From positions 1 through 60,258 of the forward strand of contig JAAVHZ010000039.1 in assembly GCA_014799465.1 (NCBI GenBank): 60,258 nt of DNA. The letters are read 5' to 3'. The translations under genes were made by a program, and so were the position numbers. Positions 1-8,235 of the stretch are shown here, piece after piece (within the stretch, counting starts at the first letter, position 1; each line of letters begins with the position of its first letter). Origin of the DNA: Lachnospiraceae bacterium. GTDB lineage: Bacteria; Bacillota; Clostridia; Lachnospirales; Lachnospiraceae. The notes beneath the pieces are model-generated. The model was not told where the DNA came from. It ran no database searches and saw only the letters and a program-made list of their open reading frames with translations.

Positions 1-2
1 AC

Positions 3-92
3 AGCAAGAATAACATTCTTTCACAGGCTGGACAGTCAATGCTTGCACAGGCTAATCAGTCAACACAGGGTGTTCTGTCATTATTAGGTTAA
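3..92 (+). CDS. flagellin, C-terminal end (partial)
   Basis: The window opens inside an open frame that reads 29 residues and ends SQAGQSMLAQANQSTQGVLS-LLG before TAA at 90-92. This is the classical C-terminal D0 helix of bacterial flagellin (alternating A/Q/S pattern ending in a short hydrophobic tail). The 5' part lies outside the window. Flagellin is the filament subunit and the expected target of the Maf and glycan genes downstream. A strong terminator follows directly. Confidence 0.85.
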   Translation, partial: SKNNILSQAGQSMLAQANQSTQGVLSLLG

Positions 93-117
93 TTTGTACA
101 TGGTATAGACCAAATTT

Positions 118-147
118 AAAGCCGGCTTTAAATAGCCGGCTTTTTTT
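118..147 (+). terminator. Rho-independent terminator after flagellin
   Basis: Perfect 9-bp stem (AAAGCCGGC / GCCGGCTTT) with a short A/T loop, followed by a T-run. It lies between flagellin and the next gene, so downstream genes need readthrough or their own start; no clear promoter is visible in the 15 bases left. Confidence 0.9.
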
Positions 148-162
148 ATAAGGAGTAAAAAT

Positions 163-501
163 ATGGAAAAAGAAATATATGGAGAAGTCATTGAAATGCT
201 GAAATGTCTGCCGGAGATTATCTTACAATTACGCAAGAACGAAACAGGAGAAGTTTATAAAAGATTACAGAAATGTATGCCAAAGCTGAATAAAATATAT
301 ACAAATTTACTGGCACATAAGGCAGAGTATGAGGAAATGGGAGTAGAATTGCCACAGGATGTTATATTGGCGCAGATAAATAATATGATAGATGGTTTTG
401 AATACAAGGATACTATAAAACTGGCAGATACATTGGAGTATGAAGTCAGTAACATGCTGGTGTTATATAAGGATATCTTGGAAGAGAAAGGGATACAATA
501 A
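163..501 (+). CDS. small helical flagellar-locus protein (unknown function)
   Basis: 112-residue, charged, probably all-helical protein with no signal peptide or membrane segment. The ATG has an AAGGAG site 10 bases upstream. Its C-terminal half (a stretch around DTIKLADTLEYEVSN) resembles the end of the 122-aa protein at 54210 (DDTKLAESFEVNILP), so the two look like members of one family. The other copy sits behind a sigma-28-type promoter. Position between flagellin and Maf, size and helicity suggest a flagellar chaperone or Maf accessory role, but this is inference; I do not recognise the family with certainty. It ends 5 bases before the Maf gene, so the two are probably co-transcribed. 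Confidence 0.7.
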   Translation: MEKEIYGEVIEMLKCLPEIILQLRKNETGEVYKRLQKCMPKLNKIYTNLLAHKAEYEEMGVELPQDVILAQINNMIDGFEYKDTIKLADTLEYEVSNMLVLYKDILEEKGIQ

Positions 502-506
502 ATAAT

Positions 507-3500
507 ATGATTAAAGAGAATGATATTTTAAATAAAAATTTGAAAATAATAGAGGAATCTTATCCTGAGATATATGCAGATTATTTGGAATATGCAGATA
601 AATTACAGGATGATACGGAAACCTTTTTAGATAAATCTTTAGATGGCTGCTATATTACAGGAGTTGTGCATGAAAATAGGGACTGGTATTTTAACAGCCG
701 TTATAATCCGGTCAAAGCAGCAGAAGAATGGTCAGAAAAATTTTCAAATATAAATTTTCAGGCGATTTTTGTGGTATTGGGTCTGGCAAATGGCATGTAC
801 GCTAAAACACTTTTAAATAAGCTTCAGGAAACGAACAGTGTATTAATCTATGAGCCAAGTAAGATTTTATTTTATAGAGTAATACAGGAAATAGATATAT
901 CAGAGATACTGTCAGATGAAAGGGTGTTTATAGGACTTCAGGGTGTGAATGATAGACATGTATTGGAGTTTATGATATTTAAGATAGACTATACTAATAT
1001 GTTTTATCTTGAGTACTGTGCCCTGCCTAATTATGATAAACTTTATCAGACGGAATGGAGAGATATTATGCAGACAATAAAGAATCAGGTGGAGAAGATA
1101 GTTATTAACAGAAATACACAGATTCTTTTTAAGCATGAATTTATTGTAAATATGTTTATGAATTACCGTGATATGGTGAAACAGCATACAGTTAATCAAA
1201 TAAAGAAAAAGTTTGAAGATGTTGACTATGAAAAGACACCAGTGATTATTGTGTCTGCAGGACCATCTTTGGATAAAAATATCAGGGAGTTAAAAGCTGC
1301 TAAGGGAAAAGCTTTTATAATATGTGTGGATACAGCATTGAACAGTATGTTGAAGGAGGGGATAATGCCGGATATTGCTGTTACGGTAGACCCACATAAA
1401 CCGATTTTATTGTTTCAGAAAATGATAGGTAATAATATTCCTATTGTAGTAAGTCAGTTTTCAAATAAGGATATTATTTTAACTTTGGATTCTAAAAGAT
1501 TTTATATTGGAGAGGAAGATTACATTGCGAATATCTACAAGCAATATGATAAAGAAAGTCCTGTTGAATTAGAATCAGGAGGTTCGGTAGCACATATTGC
1601 TTTTTCATTATCATACTATCTGGGTTTTAAGACAATTATTCTGGTAGGGCAGGATTTGGCATATACAGGAAACAAGAAGCATACAACAGATGCATATGAT
1701 TTGGATAATACATTTATAAAAGAAATGGATGAGTCTGATGATTATGAATTAGTGGATGCCATAGATGGCGGAAAAGTTTGGACAAAAGGAAATATGAAAG
1801 CATATATTAACTGGTTTGAGGAACAGATTTTACGTTATCCTGAATTGAAAGTAATAGATGCTACTGAAGGAGGAGCTTTAAAAAAAGGTACTATAGTCAT
1901 GACACTTAAGGAAGCAATTGACAGCGAGTGTAAAGGTGATTGTGATTTTAGGGGAAAGTTAAATGAGATAGAAACGGCATTTTCCACTGAAGAGCAAAAT
2001 AAGATATTTGCGACTTTTAAAAATTTGAAAGAAGATATTGTGGCAGAGCAGAAGAAAATGCAAGAGGGAGTTAGATATTATGAAAAGATGTATGATTTGT
2101 ACAGGAAAGGGAAAAGTGGAACAAAGGAATATGAAAAAGTATTAAAAGATATAGGGGAAATAAATTATCATGCTGAACATAATCCTATAATTACCTTATC
2201 TGCACAGTATAATGCAGCGGAAAATTATGAGGTGCAGGAACAGGTATATAAGGTGAAAGCTGATGAAAAAGAAGAGATGAAATCAATTAGGGATCTTGGG
2301 GTTAAGATGCTGAAATCTTATCACAGGGCTTTGGAGAAGATGAAGGATGATGTGAAGTACCTGGATGGGGAGGCAGTGATGCAGGTATTTTTTGAGAAAA
2401 TTCGTGCGATTTTAAACTATATTGACTATACAAGTTATTATTATAGAGGTCAGAGATACTATGAAGGAAATCTAGATTATAAGGGAACAGCTAATAGTTT
2501 AAGTAGTTTCTTTAATCTGTATAATAATCATGAAGATGTTTTGAAAAAAAGAGGCATCAATGTTAATCAAAGTGAATTGCTTTCTTCTATTTCAGCTGTT
2601 GTTGGAGCACAACAGATAAAGGATTATGTTTTAATGGTGGACTTACTACAATATCAGTTAAAGCCATTATTTCAAGATTTGATGTTTACTATTATTAGTA
2701 CAAATAACTATACTTTGAAAAATTTTCAAGAGGAAAATATGGAGGCATGTCGTATTCACAATCCGCAATTGTATCAGTTAGTAAATGAAGATATGGTAAT
2801 TGAGAATGGATATGAGACGGAGATTACAGCACATGGTACAGTGACGTTAAAAAGGAAATTAAGGGTGTCAGAATTCTATTTTCATTCTAATCAAAATCCT
2901 TTTTTAGAAGCAGCTATTCAATCAGATGGTATGCAAATAAAAATGGGGGAACAGGTAGTATTATTAGGGTTAGGATTTGGGATATTACCTTATACATTAA
3001 TGAGGCAAAAATTCGAGAATCAGATATATATATATGAACATGATAAAAATATTATTAAATTGGCATTTCAAACATACAAATTAACTATGATTTTAAAGTC
3101 AAAAAATGTTCATATAATATATGATCCGGATTTAACACGATTTAGTAGAAAAATAGTGGAGAATAATGTTAATGTATTTTTTCATAAACCATCTGTAATG
3201 AATATTCAAAATAGGAGATTGAAAGAAGTAATTGAAGAAATACAGATTAATTATGAGTCAGCAAAAAATCAATCGGCAATGTTACAAATGAATTTGAAAG
3301 AAAATCTTGCAAACATAAGCAATACCCTAGATGATGAAAAGGAAATATTAAGAGGGAAGACGGTTATTTATATAGCAGGAGGACAATCGTTAGATAATGA
3401 TATTGCCGAATTGCGAAAAAAGGCAATACAAGATGATATGATATTAGTGGCAGCCGGAACTGTATATAAAAAGTTGTTAAAGGAAAAAATAGTTCCCGAA

Positions 3501-4028
3501 TATGTGATTATTACAGATGCCAAAGCAAGTATTAAAAGTCAGATTGATGGAACAGAATGTACTAAAACGAAGTTACTCTATCTTTCTACAGTGAATAAAA
3601 TTGTGACAGATGCATGGAATGGGGAGAAATACATTGTATTTCAGGAAGGCATGGAGGCAGCAGAGAAATATGCAAAACAGAATTCATATACTCTGATATC
3701 AACAGGTGGTTCGGTATCTACTGCAGCTATAGATATAGGAATACGAATGAAGGCTGCAAGAGTAGTGTGTGTGGGATTGGATCTTGCATTTATTGGAGAG
3801 AGTGATCATGCATCAGGAACAAATGAAAAGAAACTGATTGATATTGAAAATATGCGGAAAGTAAAAGGTGTTGATGGCAGGGAAATACCTACACGCACAA
3901 ATCTGGATACTTATCGTCATTGGATTGAAAGAAGGATTGCAGATGTGAAGGATGTGGAACTGATTAATTGCTCTGGTGGTGCATATATTAATGGCATGAA
4001 ACATATGAAATTAAGTGAATTGACATGA
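507..4028 (+). CDS. Maf-family (DUF115) flagellin glycosyltransferase, tandem duplication
   Basis: 1173-aa cytoplasmic protein of the motility accessory factor family, which transfers nonulosonic acids such as pseudaminate to Ser/Thr of flagellin before export. Two full modules are visible. In the first, an N-terminal Rossmann-like part (VVLGLANGMYAK, about residue 90) is followed by the MptE-like/DUF115 core (VIIVSAGPSLDKN, about 245, then LVGQDLAYTG, about 380). In the second, VVLLGLGFGILPY (about 817) is followed by VIYIAGGQSLDND (about 952) and CVGLDLAFIGESDH (about 1095). Typical Maf proteins have a single module of roughly 600-700 aa, so this is an internal duplication. Direct adjacency to flagellin and the pse genes in the same window support flagellin glycosylation. 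The SD is weak and distant; coupling to the upstream gene is likely. Confidence 0.88.
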   Translation: MIKENDILNKNLKIIEESYPEIYADYLEYADKLQDDTETFLDKSLDGCYITGVVHENRDWYFNSRYNPVKAAEEWSEKFSNINFQAIFVVLGLANGMYAKTLLNKLQETNSVLIYEPSKILFYRVIQEIDISEILSDERVFIGLQGVNDRHVLEFMIFKIDYTNMFYLEYCALPNYDKLYQTEWRDIMQTIKNQVEKIVINRNTQILFKHEFIVNMFMNYRDMVKQHTVNQIKKKFEDVDYEKTPVIIVSAGPSLDKNIRELKAAKGKAFIICVDTALNSMLKEGIMPDIAVTVDPHKPILLFQKMIGNNIPIVVSQFSNKDIILTLDSKRFYIGEEDYIANIYKQYDKESPVELESGGSVAHIAFSLSYYLGFKTIILVGQDLAYTGNKKHTTDAYDLDNTFIKEMDESDDYELVDAIDGGKVWTKGNMKAYINWFEEQILRYPELKVIDATEGGALKKGTIVMTLKEAIDSECKGDCDFRGKLNEIETAFSTEEQNKIFATFKNLKEDIVAEQKKMQEGVRYYEKMYDLYRKGKSGTKEYEKVLKDIGEINYHAEHNPIITLSAQYNAAENYEVQEQVYKVKADEKEEMKSIRDLGVKMLKSYHRALEKMKDDVKYLDGEAVMQVFFEKIRAILNYIDYTSYYYRGQRYYEGNLDYKGTANSLSSFFNLYNNHEDVLKKRGINVNQSELLSSISAVVGAQQIKDYVLMVDLLQYQLKPLFQDLMFTIISTNNYTLKNFQEENMEACRIHNPQLYQLVNEDMVIENGYETEITAHGTVTLKRKLRVSEFYFHSNQNPFLEAAIQSDGMQIKMGEQVVLLGLGFGILPYTLMRQKFENQIYIYEHDKNIIKLAFQTYKLTMILKSKNVHIIYDPDLTRFSRKIVENNVNVFFHKPSVMNIQNRRLKEVIEEIQINYESAKNQSAMLQMNLKENLANISNTLDDEKEILRGKTVIYIAGGQSLDNDIAELRKKAIQDDMILVAAGTVYKKLLKEKIVPEYVIITDAKASIKSQIDGTECTKTKLLYLSTVNKIVTDAWNGEKYIVFQEGMEAAEKYAKQNSYTLISTGGSVSTAAIDIGIRMKAARVVCVGLDLAFIGESDHASGTNEKKLIDIENMRKVKGVDGREIPTRTNLDTYRHWIERRIADVKDVELINCSGGAYINGMKHMKLSELT

Positions 4029-4042
4029 ATATACACTAAAAG

Positions 4043-4071
4043 TTGACTTCTTATACAATATGTTATATTAT
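4043..4071 (+). promoter_or_regulatory. sigma-A type promoter
   Basis: TTGACT, 17-base spacer, TATTAT, ending 23 bases before the GTG start of the coiled-coil gene at 4095. Good match in sequence and spacing. Confidence 0.6.
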
Positions 4072-4094
4072 TGTATTGAGAAGGAGGTGATAGC

Positions 4095-4733
4095 GTGTCA
4101 TTGACAAGTGAAGATTTACATGCAATTAAATTATTATTGGAACCATTAAAAAGTGAAATCAAAGAAATAAAAACCGTCCAGAGCGAACTTAAAGAAGAAG
4201 TAAGGGAGCTGAAGGTAAATCAAGATGAGTTGAGAGCAAATCAAGAGAAACTAAGTGAAGAAATCAGGGAACTAAGAGTAAATCAAGAGAAACTAAGTAG
4301 AGAAATCAAGGAACTAAGAGTAAGTCAAGATGAGTTGAGAGTAAATCAAGAGAAACTAAGTGAAGAAATCAAGGAAATAAAAGTAAATCAAGTAAAACTT
4401 GGTGAAGAAATCAAGGAAATAAAAGCAAATCAAGTAAAACTTGGTGAAGAAATTAAGGAAATAAAAGCAAATCAAGTAAAACTTGGTGAAGAAATTAAGG
4501 AAATAAAAGCTAGTCAGGAAAGACTTGAAAATGAATTCGTAGGTATTCAACTGACAATGGAAGCAGAGATTAGACCTAATATTAAGTTGATTGCTGAAGG
4601 ACACCTTGACTTAAACCGTAAATTTAACCATATTATAAAAACAGAAAACGATAATGAAATGTTGGGACTTCGTGTAAATGCACTTGAAAGCCAATTCAAG
4701 AGATTTCAAAATCGCTTTGACTCAATAGCATAA
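4095..4733 (+). CDS. coiled-coil protein with 14-residue repeats
   Basis: 212 aa, starting at GTG behind a near-perfect SD (AAGGAGGTGA). Residues about 38-145 consist of 14-residue units (consensus E-E-I-K-E-I-K-A-N-Q-V-K-L-G), exactly two heptads each, predicting a long uninterrupted coiled coil. The C-terminal 50 residues (IKLIAEGHLDLNRKFNHI, then NEMLGLRVNALE) match the end of the 90-aa protein encoded next, so the two genes are paralogs that differ mainly by expansion of the repeat rod. No signal peptide. Function unknown; this kind of small coiled-coil protein is familiar from Lachnospiraceae genomes but has no assigned role that I know. Confidence 0.8.
   Translation: MSLTSEDLHAIKLLLEPLKSEIKEIKTVQSELKEEVRELKVNQDELRANQEKLSEEIRELRVNQEKLSREIKELRVSQDELRVNQEKLSEEIKEIKVNQVKLGEEIKEIKANQVKLGEEIKEIKANQVKLGEEIKEIKASQERLENEFVGIQLTMEAEIRPNIKLIAEGHLDLNRKFNHIIKTENDNEMLGLRVNALESQFKRFQNRFDSIA
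4207..4519 (+). repeat. 42-base in-frame tandem repeats
   Basis: About seven 42-base units inside the coiled-coil gene. The last three (from about 4390) are almost identical at DNA level, while upstream units have diverged. Each unit encodes 14 residues, so changes in copy number would keep the reading frame. Confidence 0.8.
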
Positions 4734-4813
4734 CAATAAGTGCTTTTATGTTTGACATTAATATATTATAGGTTTTTCTTTTGTATAGAAAAATGTAAGA
4801 AAAGAGGGATAAG

Positions 4814-5086
4814 ATGGCAATAGTAAATGAAGATTTGAAGGCAGTTAATTTACTATTTGAACCTGTCAAAAGAGAAATTGGAAATATTAAAAATCTTATT
4901 GAAAAAGAAACTAATATTGGGATTAAAGATTTAGCTGAAGATTATCTTTATGTATTGCTTAAATTTGAGGATGTTTTAAATGCTGAAAATGAAAAGGAAA
5001 TGATAGGTACACGTTTAAGTATTATTGAAGACGAATTAGAAAATTTAAAAAAAAGGATGCCATGGCTGGTATCAACTTCTATGTAA
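4814..5086 (+). CDS. short paralog of the upstream coiled-coil protein
   Basis: 90 aa. The N-terminus (MAIVNEDLKAVNLLFEPVKR) aligns with the start of the 4095 protein (LTSEDLHAIKLLLEPLKS), and the C-terminus (IKDLAEDYLYVLLKFEDV, NEKEMIGTRL) aligns with its end; the 14-residue repeat rod is absent. ATG preceded by a GAGGGA site. Probably arose by duplication followed by expansion or loss of the rod. Function unknown. Confidence 0.75.
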   Translation: MAIVNEDLKAVNLLFEPVKREIGNIKNLIEKETNIGIKDLAEDYLYVLLKFEDVLNAENEKEMIGTRLSIIEDELENLKKRMPWLVSTSM

Positions 5087-5128
5087 TAGAATTGAGTTGC
5101 CAGCGATTAACTTGACAAATGGTTAAAA

Positions 5129-5171
5129 AAAGTTCCACAGATTGCTTAGAAAGCGGTTTGTGGAACTTTTG
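5129..5171 (+). terminator. terminator hairpin
   Basis: 11-bp perfect stem AAAGTTCCACA / TGTGGAACTTT with A-run on one side and T-run on the other, so it could act in both directions. It closes the coiled-coil gene pair. Confidence 0.8.
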
Positions 5172-5200
5172 CGGTTATTTTGTTTCAAGTTGCAATAAAG

Positions 5201-5229
5201 TTGCGGTGACAGATACTTTATGATATACT
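5201..5229 (+). promoter_or_regulatory. sigma-A type promoter upstream of pseB
   Basis: TTGCGG, 17 bases, TATACT, located 84 bases before the pseB start and just after the terminator. Likely one start of the long glycosylation operon. Confidence 0.55.
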
Positions 5230-5251
5230 TTGCTCATATGAAAAAAATTAA

Positions 5252-5276
5252 TAAAATCAATATATATTGCCGATAT
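5252..5276 (+). promoter_or_regulatory. possible sigma-28 (FliA/SigD) promoter upstream of pseB
   Basis: GCCGATAT at 5269-5276 equals the -10 consensus of the flagellar sigma factor; a TAAA at 5252 would be its -35 box, but the spacer is 13 instead of about 15 bases. It lies 36 bases before the pseB ATG. The match in the -10 is convincing, the spacing is not. Confidence 0.4.
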
Positions 5277-5312
5277 ATATATTATTAGAAAATAGTGCAT
5301 GGAGGCAGAAAA

Positions 5313-6302
5313 ATGTTAAATGATAAAACAATATTAATTACTGGTGGAACAGGGTCTTTTGGTAAAAAGTTTCTTGAAATGATATTTGCAAGATATAATC
5401 CGAAGAAAGTCATTATATATTCCCGAGATGAATATAAGCAGAGTGTTATGAGGGCAGAATACCAGGATAAAGTGGATATGAGAAGGGTGCGTTTTTTTAT
5501 AGGAGATGTACGTGATAGGGAAAGGCTTTACAGGGCATTTGAAGGTGTAGATTATGTTATACATGCAGCAGCAATGAAACAGGTGCCTACTTGCGAGTAT
5601 AATCCAATGGAAGCCATTAAGACTAATATTCATGGTGCACAGAATGTAATAGGTGCAGCTCTGGATAAAGGTGTAAAAAAGGTAGTGGCACTTTCTACCG
5701 ATAAGGCAGTTAATCCTATTAATCTTTATGGTGGAACAAAACTGGTATCGGACAAGCTTTTTATAGCAGGAAATGCTTATAGTGGTGAGAACGGTACTGT
5801 GTTCTCTGTTGTAAGGTATGGAAATGTGGCAGGAAGCAGAGGCTCTGTTATTCCAATCTGGCAGAGAATTATTGATAACGGCGGAAAAGAACTTGGTGTC
5901 ACTGATATGAGGATGACAAGATTCTGGATTACTTTGGAGCAGGGCGTGGAGCTAGTATTTAAAGCTTTGGAAGAATCCAGAGGTGGAGAAACTTATATTT
6001 CTAAGATTCCGTCTTTTCATATAGGTGATTTGGCTAAGGCAATGTGCCCTGACTGCACACTTAAGGAAATAGGAATACGTGAAGGAGAAAAACTTCATGA
6101 GGTAATGGTTACAAGAGATGATTCAAGGCTTACTTATGAATATGAGAAACATTATATTATTTATCCGAACTTTGACTGGAAGAATTCAAAGGATATTCTG
6201 CCGGGTGGAAAGCAGGTAGAAGAAGGCTTTGAGTATAATTCAGGGACAAATGCACAGTGGCTTAATGTCGAGGAACTGAAGGAAGCATTAAAGCATATGT
6301 AA
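5313..6302 (+). CDS. pseB: UDP-N-acetylglucosamine 4,6-dehydratase (inverting), PseB
   Basis: 329-aa extended SDR enzyme, first step of pseudaminic acid synthesis: UDP-GlcNAc to UDP-2-acetamido-2,6-dideoxy-beta-L-arabino-hexos-4-ulose. NAD(P)-binding GGTGSFG (residues 10-16), HAAAMKQVPTCEYNP, STDKAVNPINLYGGTK (active Tyr-x-x-x-Lys, about 139/143) and VRYGNVAGSRGSVIP are all characteristic of PseB/FlaA1 proteins. Length is normal. ATG at 5313 chosen because GGAGG lies 7 bases upstream; an upstream in-frame ATG at 5295 would overlap the SD. The other pse genes are 40 kb downstream in the same window. Confidence 0.93.
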   Translation: MLNDKTILITGGTGSFGKKFLEMIFARYNPKKVIIYSRDEYKQSVMRAEYQDKVDMRRVRFFIGDVRDRERLYRAFEGVDYVIHAAAMKQVPTCEYNPMEAIKTNIHGAQNVIGAALDKGVKKVVALSTDKAVNPINLYGGTKLVSDKLFIAGNAYSGENGTVFSVVRYGNVAGSRGSVIPIWQRIIDNGGKELGVTDMRMTRFWITLEQGVELVFKALEESRGGETYISKIPSFHIGDLAKAMCPDCTLKEIGIREGEKLHEVMVTRDDSRLTYEYEKHYIIYPNFDWKNSKDILPGGKQVEEGFEYNSGTNAQWLNVEELKEALKHM

Positions 6303-6323
6303 AGAAAAGGCAGGATGACCGCT

Positions 6324-7469
6324 ATGGATTATATAAGGCATACAAGGGCTATTGATAAATTCTATAAGAATTTAGATTTAATAACAGAAAAATTAAAGGG
6401 CGGTAAAAAAACAGTTATTTTTGGAACAAACAAGATTTCAGGTATGATGGCATATTATCTTGAAAAAAATGGAATTGCAATAACGGCATTTATAGATAAT
6501 GATAAGGCACGTCATGGAGAGAAAGTATTTGGTATACCGGTATTTTCTCCGGAAGGATTACTGGGAGAATATGATTCAGAATACCGGATATTGATTGTGT
6601 CAGGACATCAGGAGAGTATGGTTGCCCAGTTAGAAAACATGGGATATTCTTTGCAGGAACAGATATGTATCGTAATGGATTTGAATAGGGAAATGGAAGA
6701 TTTTGGATACATTGACCGCAGTGGTATGCGTGAATTGTCTTCTAAGGAAATCCGTGAAGGTCAGTTAAGGGCATTGAGACATTTAAAAGAAGTTTGTGAA
6801 AAGAATAATTTGAAATACTATTTGTGTGGAGGGACACTTCTTGGAGCTGTCCGCCACAAAGGTTACATTCCCTGGGATGATGATATTGACGTGTTTTTAG
6901 AATTAGAGGATTTAAAAAAGTTAAATGAAATTATGAAAGCTGATAAGGAATTTTCTCTGATATCATTTGTAGATAAAGATAATGATTATTTTGACGAAAT
7001 CAGCTTATTTGTAGACAATTCAGCTATTATGGATAATAACCATTTTCCTATTCAGATGACTACAGGAATAACAATTGATATTTTTTATTTGAGTGGAATT
7101 CCTGATGGAGAAGCAGAATTGAGGGAATATGCACTGAGGGCAAAAGAATTGGAGCAGATAAAGTGGAATAAATTTTATTCCAATGAAGAGTGCAAGAAAG
7201 CAGTTGGTGATGTAATAGATTTTCTGTCACAATATAAGTTCGGGGATACAAAGAGAGTAGGCTCGGTATTGTCTCCTCATTTTTTGCGGGAAGTGTTTGA
7301 ATATGAGTCTTTTCAGAAAACTAAACAACTTTTGTTTGAAGGAGAACTTTATGCAGTTCCCGGTGATTACCATACTTATCTTAAGCAGATTTACGGAGAT
7401 GATTATATGATACCACCACCGGAGAATAATAGAGTGGCACATCATTCTTTTAAGGCATATAAAAAATAG
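6324..7469 (+). CDS. LicD-family phosphotransferase with N-terminal Rossmann module
   Basis: 381 aa (ATG at 6315 is an alternative start). Residues about 25-125 form a Rossmann-like module beginning KTVIFGTNKISGMMAYYLEK and including FIDNDKARHG. From about 145 the LicD/FKTN domain follows, with CGGTLLGAVRHKG and PWDDDIDVFL, the metal-binding signature. LicD proteins move phosphocholine, and their human relatives fukutin and FKRP move ribitol-5-phosphate from CDP-ribitol, onto glycans. With a cytidylyltransferase next door, transfer of a phospho-alditol or similar group from a CDP donor is likely. The Rossmann module recurs in eight other proteins here. Confidence 0.85.
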   Translation: MDYIRHTRAIDKFYKNLDLITEKLKGGKKTVIFGTNKISGMMAYYLEKNGIAITAFIDNDKARHGEKVFGIPVFSPEGLLGEYDSEYRILIVSGHQESMVAQLENMGYSLQEQICIVMDLNREMEDFGYIDRSGMRELSSKEIREGQLRALRHLKEVCEKNNLKYYLCGGTLLGAVRHKGYIPWDDDIDVFLELEDLKKLNEIMKADKEFSLISFVDKDNDYFDEISLFVDNSAIMDNNHFPIQMTTGITIDIFYLSGIPDGEAELREYALRAKELEQIKWNKFYSNEECKKAVGDVIDFLSQYKFGDTKRVGSVLSPHFLREVFEYESFQKTKQLLFEGELYAVPGDYHTYLKQIYGDDYMIPPPENNRVAHHSFKAYKK

Positions 7470-7502
7470 CATCGGACTATTGAGAAAGGTATGGTGATTT
7501 GT

Positions 7503-8219
7503 ATGGCAAATATTGCATTAATTATTGCAGGTGGTTCGGGAGCACGTATGCATCAAAATATACCAAAACAATTTTTAACAGTTAATGAGAGACCGGTTAT
7601 TGTATATACAATGGAAGCCTTTCAGAGACATGCAGATATTGATGCAATAGCAGTTGTTTGTATAGAAGGATGGGAACAGGTGCTTTGGGCATATGCAAAA
7701 CAGTTCAATATTTCAAAGCTGCAGCATGTAATTCCGGGAGGGAAGAATGGACAGGATTCCATAAGGAATGGAGTCTACGAATTGGAAAAATATTATGATG
7801 CACAGGATGTTGTGCTGATTCATGATGCCATACGCCCTATGGTATCAGAAGAAATCATATCTGATTGTATTGTTAAGACAAAACAATATGGTTGTGCTAT
7901 TGCTACCATTCCATGTGCAGAAGCAATGATGCAGACAGAAGACGGACAGGTATCTGTAGGAAGTTATCCAAGAGATAATTTAAAAAGAACACAGACACCT
8001 CAGGGATTCCCATTAGGTAAAATATGTGATTTACACCGCAGGGCACTTGAAAAAGGAATTACTAATTCAGTAGCTTCGTGTACATTAATGATTGAAATGG
8101 GAGAACAGGTGCATTTTTCAGCCGGCTCTGAAAAAAATATTAAGCTGACTACAGTTGAGGATATAGACATATTTAAAGCATTGCTTCTGGCTAAACGTTC
8201 TGATTGGCTGAAAGAATAG
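7503..8219 (+). CDS. IspD/TarI-type cytidylyltransferase
   Basis: 238 aa. Nucleotide-binding IIAGGSGARMHQNIPKQF at the N-terminus, VLIHDAIRPMVS in the middle and KRTQTPQGF near residue 165 are IspD/TarI signatures (4-diphosphocytidyl-methylerythritol synthase / ribitol-5-phosphate cytidylyltransferase family). In this context, next to LicD, an SDR and an AraD homolog, it more likely makes a CDP-alditol for the glycan than an isoprenoid precursor. Start set at 7503 because family members begin close to the AGGSG motif; an ATG at 7491 exists. Confidence 0.82.
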   Translation: MANIALIIAGGSGARMHQNIPKQFLTVNERPVIVYTMEAFQRHADIDAIAVVCIEGWEQVLWAYAKQFNISKLQHVIPGGKNGQDSIRNGVYELEKYYDAQDVVLIHDAIRPMVSEEIISDCIVKTKQYGCAIATIPCAEAMMQTEDGQVSVGSYPRDNLKRTQTPQGFPLGKICDLHRRALEKGITNSVASCTLMIEMGEQVHFSAGSEKNIKLTTVEDIDIFKALLLAKRSDWLKE

Positions 8220-8235
8220 GTAAGAGGGTGTATGG

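Noticed and set aside
3917-4162. Minus-strand open frame across the end of the Maf gene and the start of the coiled-coil gene
   Set aside because: No SD, overlaps two well-supported plus-strand genes and a promoter; composition is that of a shadow frame.
4207-4519. CRISPR-like regular repeats
   Set aside because: The 42-base units are contiguous with no spacers and are in frame in a coiled-coil gene; they are protein-coding tandem repeats. No other array-like repeat is seen in the window.
7503-8219. Housekeeping IspD of the isoprenoid pathway
   Set aside because: Not excluded by motifs, but tight clustering with LicD, SDR and AraD-like genes and lack of ispF make a glycan role more likely.
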